Shown here in pieces: positions 59,216-64,000 of a DNA stretch of 64,000 nucleotides. The notes below the pieces were generated by a model. The model made no database searches, was not told where the DNA came from, and worked only from the letters and a program-made list of their open reading frames with translations. Both the position numbers and the translations under genes were made by a program. Positions within the stretch are counted from its first letter, which is position 1. Each line of letters opens with the position of its first letter. This stretch comes from Bordetella parapertussis (lineage in GTDB: Bacteria > Bacteroidota > Bacteroidia > Chitinophagales > Chitinophagaceae), in assembly GCA_943331005.2 (NCBI GenBank), contig CALQJX020000001.1, positions 62,001 through 126,000 of the forward strand, in the 5' to 3' direction.

Positions 59216-59725
59216 ATGGAAAAACTGACAAATAGAGCCTTACAGATAGACCGCAGCCCGATGACGCTGTCGGAGCGCGCCTACCTGCCGGCTTTAGCGA
59301 AAGGACTGAGCATAACACTCGGTCACATATTCAAGAAAAAAGCCACAGTTAGCTATCCTGAGGTAAAACGCCCTTTCAGCCCCGTATTCCGTGGCCTGCA
59401 TGTGCTGAACCGCGACGAGAACGGCGCTGAAAAATGTACTGCATGCGGTCTTTGCGCCCTTGCCTGCCCTGCCGAAGCCATAACCATGGAAGCTGCAGAA
59501 CGCAAGCCGGGAGAAGAGCACCTGTATCGCGAGGAGAAATATGCTGCCAAGTACGAGATCAATATGCTGCGTTGCATTTTCTGCGGTTATTGCGAAGAGG
59601 CCTGCCCTAAAGATGCCGTTTATCTTTCAGAAACTGTAATGCCTACCAACTACGACAGGGCGGCATTCATCTATAAAAAAGAAGATCTGTTGATTCCTAA
59701 CCCTAAAAACAAAGACAGTAAGTAA
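59216..59725 (+). CDS. nuoI: NADH-quinone oxidoreductase subunit I
   Basis: A 169-residue subunit with two [4Fe-4S] clusters (N6a and N6b): CTACGLCALACPAEAI and CIFCGYCEEACPKDAV. Start ATG 59216; the frame from 59192 opens with GTG. Confidence 0.95.
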   Translation: MEKLTNRALQIDRSPMTLSERAYLPALAKGLSITLGHIFKKKATVSYPEVKRPFSPVFRGLHVLNRDENGAEKCTACGLCALACPAEAITMEAAERKPGEEHLYREEKYAAKYEINMLRCIFCGYCEEACPKDAVYLSETVMPTNYDRAAFIYKKEDLLIPNPKNKDSK

Positions 59726-59726
59726 A

Positions 59727-60242
59727 ATGAACATTTACGATATACTTTTCTGGGTGTTATCAGCAGCTGCCGTTGGTTGTGCGTTAGGGGTTATCCTCAG
59801 CCGCAACCCGGTAAACAGTGTACTGTTCCTCATCCTCACCTTCTTTGCTATTTCCGGTCATTACCTGCTCATGAATGCGCAGTTCCTGGCCATTGTGAAC
59901 CTCATTGTTTATGCAGGCGCCATCATGGTACTGTTCCTGTTCGTTATCATGCTTATGAACCTCAATGCCGATGTAGAACCTCAGAAGGGGCTACTGGTGC
60001 AGATGGCGGGTGTCATATCGGGTGGTGTACTGTTCCTGGTGTTGCTGGCAGGTATCAAATCTGCTGTTCCTGTGGCTATAGAAAAGCAGTCTATCGATAT
60101 TGGTCTTATCGCCAACCTCGGTAAAGTGCTCTTCAAAGATTATGTGTTACCGTTCGAGATCAGCAGTGTGCTGTTCCTGAGCTCTATGATAGGTGCCGTG
60201 GTGATAGGCAAGAAAGAAGATGCACCTGCTACAGAAGCATAA
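59727..60242 (+). CDS. nuoJ: NADH-quinone oxidoreductase subunit J
   Basis: A 171-residue membrane subunit with five hydrophobic segments. NSVLFLILTFFAISGHYLLMNAQFLAIVNLIVYAGAIMVLFLFVIMLMNL is the conserved core. It starts 1 bp after the nuoI stop. Confidence 0.94.
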   Translation: MNIYDILFWVLSAAAVGCALGVILSRNPVNSVLFLILTFFAISGHYLLMNAQFLAIVNLIVYAGAIMVLFLFVIMLMNLNADVEPQKGLLVQMAGVISGGVLFLVLLAGIKSAVPVAIEKQSIDIGLIANLGKVLFKDYVLPFEISSVLFLSSMIGAVVIGKKEDAPATEA

Positions 60243-60301
60243 GCGCTGTAAAAAATTGAGTACTATTACTTTTTGAATTTTTACTTTTTTATTTTGATAA
60301 G

Positions 60302-60607
60302 ATGCCGGTAAATTCAACACATTATCTGTTCCTGAGCCTGTTGTTATTCTCAATAGGTATCATGGGCACGCTTATGCGCCGCAATGCGATCATCATCTTC
60401 ATGTGCATTGAGCTGATGCTCAATTCTGTGAACCTGCTGTTGGTTTCGTTCTCAAAAATGTTTGCAGATCCAAACGCGCAGCTGTTCGTGTTCTTCATTA
60501 TGGTGGTTGCCGCAGCCGAGGTGGCTGTGGGGCTTGCTATCATAGTGATGATGTACCGCAAAGTGCACTCGGTTGATATAAATATTTTAAACAGATTAAA
60601 ACACTAA
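60302..60607 (+). CDS. nuoK: NADH-quinone oxidoreductase subunit K
   Basis: A 101-residue subunit of three hydrophobic segments. GIMGTLMRRNAIIIFMCIELMLNSVNLLLV and FFIMVVAAAEVAVGLAIIVMMYR carry the two membrane glutamates of the proton route. Confidence 0.96.
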   Translation: MPVNSTHYLFLSLLLFSIGIMGTLMRRNAIIIFMCIELMLNSVNLLLVSFSKMFADPNAQLFVFFIMVVAAAEVAVGLAIIVMMYRKVHSVDINILNRLKH

Positions 60608-60634
60608 AGTTTCCGCACCTGCGGGATTGGCAAT

Positions 60635-62524
60635 ATGGCTAACCTGGTTTATTTAGTACCGTTATTTCCGTTGATAGGCTTCCTTATCAATGGTATCTTC
60701 TGGAAGAAAATGCCCAAGTCGCTCGGCGGAGCTATAGGCACCACCGCAATACTTGCTTCTTTCATCATGTCGCTGCTTATCTTCTTCGAGGTTAAGAGCG
60801 CTGCTTTTCATGGCCCGGTCATCGTCACCTTGTTCGACTTCATCAGTTCGGGCAATCTGCACGTACCATTTGCCTTCCAGGTAGATGCGCTTTCGGCCCT
60901 GTTCCTGCTCATCATTACAGGTGTGGGTACCCTTATCCATATCTATTCTACCTCTTACATGCATCACGATGAGGGTATGGTGAAGTATTTCGCCTACCTC
61001 AACCTGTTCGTGTTCTCTATGTTGCTGCTGGTACTGGGTGCCAACTACCTCATTATGTTCATAGGCTGGGAAGGTGTGGGCCTCTGCTCTTACCTGCTTA
61101 TCGGCTTCTGGTTCAAGAACCGCGACTATACCAATGCTGCGAAAAAAGCATTTGTTATGAACCGCATCGGCGATCTGGGCTTCCTTATCGGCATGCTGCT
61201 GGTCATCTTCAATTTCGGCACACTTTCTTATCAGGATTTCTTCGGCAGGATCAGCGATGCTGCTACCGTAGTTCCTGCTGCTACTTACAACTGGATCGCT
61301 CTTTGCTTCTTCATTGGCGCTACCGGTAAGAGTGCACAGATACCTCTGTATACCTGGCTGCCCGATGCCATGGCGGGTCCTACCCCTGTTTCGGCACTTA
61401 TACATGCCGCAACCATGGTAACTGCCGGTATATATATGATAGCCCGTAGCGGTGCACTCTACAGCCTCACGCCTGCCATATTGCAGATCGTTGCAGTTGT
61501 GGGTATGATCACTGCCCTGCTTGCAGCAACTATCGCCATTCGTCAGTACGATATCAAAAAAGTACTCGCTTATTCTACTGTCAGCCAGCTGGGCTTCATG
61601 TTCCTGGCACTGGGTGTAGGCGCCTATACTACTGCCGTTTTCCACGTTATGACACACGCCTTCTTCAAAGCACTGTTATTCCTTGGTTCGGGTAGTGTCA
61701 TTCATGCTATGGGCGGCGAGCAGGACATCCGCAAAATGGGTGGTCTTGGTAAGCACATGCGCATCACACAGGCTACGTTCTTCATCGGCTGTCTGGCTAT
61801 ATCAGGTATTCCGGGTCTTTCGGGCTTCTTCTCAAAAGACGAGATCCTGGCAAATGTGTTCGCACACAGCCCTGTACTGTATGTATTCGGCATACTTGCC
61901 GCTATGATGACTGCTTTCTATATGTTCCGTCTTTATGTGCTTACTTTCAATGGTAAGTTCCGCGGTACAGAAGAGCAGCACCATCACCTGCACGAAAGTC
62001 CTGCAGCCATGACACTGCCACTGGTAGCGCTGGCCATACTGTCTATAGTAGGCGGTTATGTAGGCTTACCATCGGTTATCAGTGAGCACAATGCGCTGGC
62101 TGCTTACCTGAGCCCAGTAGTTAAGAATTTCGGCACACACCATTTGTCTCATGCCACAGAGTGGGGACTTATGGGTCTTTCGGTTGCCGTTTCTGTTATC
62201 ATGATCATTGTTGCCTATGTAGTTAACCGCAAACCCGACTTCCGCGAAAGCACCGGTATTGCCAAACTGCTTGAGAATAAATGGTATATTGACGAAATAT
62301 ACGATGCTGTTGTAGTGAAGCCACTGCAGGGTCTCTCATCCGTTCTCGACAAATTTGTAGAGAAGCAGGGTATAGACGGTATAGTGAATGGTGTGGGCAA
62401 GACTGTACGCTGGGGCGGAGATCGCCTGCGTCTGTTGCAGACCGGTCAGGTAGGTTTCTATATCTTCATGATGGTGCTGAGCATGGTCATGCTGTTCGTT
62501 ATCAGTTTCTTCTGGATAGGATAA
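60635..62524 (+). CDS. nuoL: NADH-quinone oxidoreductase subunit L
   Basis: A 629-residue antiporter-like subunit with many membrane segments. IGWEGVGLCSYLLIGFW, FFIGATGKSAQIPLYTWLPDAMAGPTPVSALIHAATMVTAGIYM and HAFFKALLFLGSGSVIHAMGGEQDIRKMGGL carry the conserved Glu, Lys and His of proton transfer. The C terminus includes the lateral-helix region. Confidence 0.96.
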   Translation: MANLVYLVPLFPLIGFLINGIFWKKMPKSLGGAIGTTAILASFIMSLLIFFEVKSAAFHGPVIVTLFDFISSGNLHVPFAFQVDALSALFLLIITGVGTLIHIYSTSYMHHDEGMVKYFAYLNLFVFSMLLLVLGANYLIMFIGWEGVGLCSYLLIGFWFKNRDYTNAAKKAFVMNRIGDLGFLIGMLLVIFNFGTLSYQDFFGRISDAATVVPAATYNWIALCFFIGATGKSAQIPLYTWLPDAMAGPTPVSALIHAATMVTAGIYMIARSGALYSLTPAILQIVAVVGMITALLAATIAIRQYDIKKVLAYSTVSQLGFMFLALGVGAYTTAVFHVMTHAFFKALLFLGSGSVIHAMGGEQDIRKMGGLGKHMRITQATFFIGCLAISGIPGLSGFFSKDEILANVFAHSPVLYVFGILAAMMTAFYMFRLYVLTFNGKFRGTEEQHHHLHESPAAMTLPLVALAILSIVGGYVGLPSVISEHNALAAYLSPVVKNFGTHHLSHATEWGLMGLSVAVSVIMIIVAYVVNRKPDFRESTGIAKLLENKWYIDEIYDAVVVKPLQGLSSVLDKFVEKQGIDGIVNGVGKTVRWGGDRLRLLQTGQVGFYIFMMVLSMVMLFVISFFWIG

Positions 62525-62685
62525 TTGCTTTATCCCCGTCCGGAAACAGATGTAGCTAAGTAAAGTAAAAAGGTATTTTAGTTTAAAATAAGTCAGTACG
62601 AATTAACAATATGGTTCAACGCCCTGTTTTCAGCTAGCAATGGTTGTTTGCCGCTTATGCGGATGCAGGGGTTTTTGTTTTTTAT

Positions 62686-64000
62686 ATGATTTTGATATTA
62701 CTTGTTCTCATTCCGCTGTTGTCAGGCATTATGTCCTTCGCCATAAAAGGCGACGGGGCCAAAACGCTGGGCGTTATCAGCTCCATGATCACCCTTGCGG
62801 TATCTGCGTATGTTAGTGGCACCAATTATACTCAGGGCCTCGAGTACTCGCACGACTGGATCCCTATGCTGGGCACCAAATTTACATTGGTAGCCGATGG
62901 TATGAGCAGTATGCTGTGCCTCCTTACCGGCATCGTTACCATGGTGGTTATGCTGTCGCAGGCCAATAAAGACGTAGAGAACCCGGGTGCATTCTATGGT
63001 CAGATGCTGCTGTCGCAGGCCGGCCTTATGGGTGTGTTCCTGGCTGCAGATGCACTGGTATTCTATGTGTTCTGGGAACTGGCGTTGATCCCTGTTTACT
63101 TCCTCTGCTCTCGCTGGGGTGGCGAAAAACGCATTGCAGTTACCTTCAAATTCTTCGTTTACACCTTCGTAGGTAGCCTTATGCTGCTTGCAGGTCTTAT
63201 CTATCTTGCTCTGCAGACACCCGGACAGGCCAGTTATGCCTGGGCCGATATCGTTCGTGCCGGTTCTTCACTGGCTCCTGCACAGCAGCAGGGTCTGTTC
63301 TGGCTCATCTTCATTGCATTTGCCATCAAGATGCCGATATTCCCTTTCCACACCTGGCAGCCCGATGCGTATGAACAGTCACCAACCCCGGTTACTATCA
63401 TCCTTAGTGCCCTTATGGTGAAGATGGGTCTGTTTGCAGTGCTGCGCTGGTTGCTGCCTGTATTACCTGCAGGTGTTGCCTACTGGTCTGGCACTGTAGT
63501 AGTGCTTTCTGTAATAGGCATCGTATACGCTTCTTTCATCGCCATCGTTCAGACCGATATCAAACGCCTGGTTGCCTATTCTTCTATTGCGCACATGGGT
63601 CTTATGAGTGCCGTAGCCTTTATGGGCAATGGTGTGGGTATGCACGGTATCATGGTGCAGATGTTCAACCACGGTATCAACATTACCGGTATGTGGCTTA
63701 TAGTGAGCATGATAGAGAACCGCTGGGGTACCCGCGACATGAACCGCCTGGGCGGCATGGCTACCGTGGCTCCTCGCATGGCTATAGCGCTTGTCATCAT
63801 TTCTTTTGCCAATATTGCGCTGCCACTTACCAACGGATTTATAGGTGAGTTCATGCTCTTCAACGGTCTTTTCACCGGCGATGGCAGTATGCCACACATA
63901 CTCACCATGGTCTTTGCCGGTCTCGGTGTAATACTCGGTGCAGTTTACACGCTTAATATGGTGCAGAAAACAGCTTTCGGCAATGTGACAGAGATGATCG
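62686..64000 (+). CDS. nuoM: NADH-quinone oxidoreductase subunit M (partial at window end)
   Basis: The frame opens at ATG 62686 (MILILLVLIPLLSGIMSFAIKG) and stays open to the end of the window, 438 codons, with no stop. VFYVFWELALIPVYFLCSRWGG, KMPIFPFHTWQPDAYEQSPTPVTIILSALMVKMGLF and AHMGLMSAVAFMGNG are NuoM/ND4 signatures, including the conserved Glu and Lys residues. About 50-60 C-terminal residues and the following nuoN would lie outside. The gap from nuoL is 161 bp. Confidence 0.95.
   Translation, partial: MILILLVLIPLLSGIMSFAIKGDGAKTLGVISSMITLAVSAYVSGTNYTQGLEYSHDWIPMLGTKFTLVADGMSSMLCLLTGIVTMVVMLSQANKDVENPGAFYGQMLLSQAGLMGVFLAADALVFYVFWELALIPVYFLCSRWGGEKRIAVTFKFFVYTFVGSLMLLAGLIYLALQTPGQASYAWADIVRAGSSLAPAQQQGLFWLIFIAFAIKMPIFPFHTWQPDAYEQSPTPVTIILSALMVKMGLFAVLRWLLPVLPAGVAYWSGTVVVLSVIGIVYASFIAIVQTDIKRLVAYSSIAHMGLMSAVAFMGNGVGMHGIMVQMFNHGINITGMWLIVSMIENRWGTRDMNRLGGMATVAPRMAIALVIISFANIALPLTNGFIGEFMLFNGLFTGDGSMPHILTMVFAGLGVILGAVYTLNMVQKTAFGNVTEMI

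Noticed and set aside
62525..62685. Possible terminator between nuoL and nuoM
   Set aside because: The CCGC-TTAT-GCGG stem is only 4 bp and is separated from the T-rich run by several bases; the operon most likely continues.
1..64000. tRNA, rRNA, CRISPR, integrase or insertion-sequence genes
   Set aside because: None could be seen in the intergenic regions or among the proteins; the window looks like stable chromosome.

Overview
The window comes from a member of the Bacteroidota, most likely family Chitinophagaceae or a close relative. The evidence is the set of type IX secretion (T9SS) C-terminal sorting domains, a TonB-dependent receptor with an N-terminal carboxypeptidase-like domain, the Alternative Complex III (act) operon joined to cytochrome oxidase genes, a bacterial geranylgeranylglyceryl-phosphate synthase, and many TAnnTTTG -7 promoter elements. 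It reads as chromosomal, mostly core-metabolism DNA. I see no rRNA, tRNA, CRISPR array, integrase or insertion sequence.

1-9.9 kb: the end of an unidentified gene, a glycosyltransferase-like protein, GGGP synthase, a secreted M1 aminopeptidase, the convergent iscS-iscU-iscA operon, methylmalonyl-CoA epimerase, an 840-bp hairpin-rich gap, a secreted cyclophilin, pdxJ and a small histidine kinase. 10-25 kb: a minus-strand surface block. It holds a giant (about 2,720 aa) Ig-like repeat protein with a T9SS tail, a 56-residue membrane protein, an M28 peptidase, a repeat-rich tail-fibre-like protein with repeated RGD, and a T9SS-tailed protein. 25-33 kb: a Spx/ArsC-like protein, a TonB receptor next to a T9SS-tailed beta-helix-like protein, a dual Fe-S (Fer4_19 + CDGSH) protein, pirin, and an NtrC-type response regulator without a DNA-binding domain.

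33-45 kb (minus strand): the respiratory operon actA-B-C-D-E-F-coxB-coxA, which moves electrons from quinol through Alternative Complex III to an aa3-type oxidase. 45-50 kb: a short-chain dehydrogenase, a small membrane protein, an anchor-L/gliding-type secreted protein and a lipoprotein. 51-64 kb (plus strand): the complex I operon nuoA-B-C-D-E-[SRPBCC]-[NTF2-like]-F-G-H-I-J-K-L-M, cut by the window end inside nuoM. Complex I and the act/cox operon together give an almost complete NADH-to-oxygen chain within 31 kb, with cox subunits III/IV and nuoN outside the window.

I found no clear new defence or biosynthetic system. The most interesting signals are the architecture of the giant repeat protein (a 387-389-codon supra-repeat and 17 Cys-paired modules), a recurrent promoter layout that implies leaderless mRNAs, two extra genes inside the nuo operon, paired inverted repeats ahead of pirin, a perfect hairpin between iscU and iscA, and a REP-like hairpin region.
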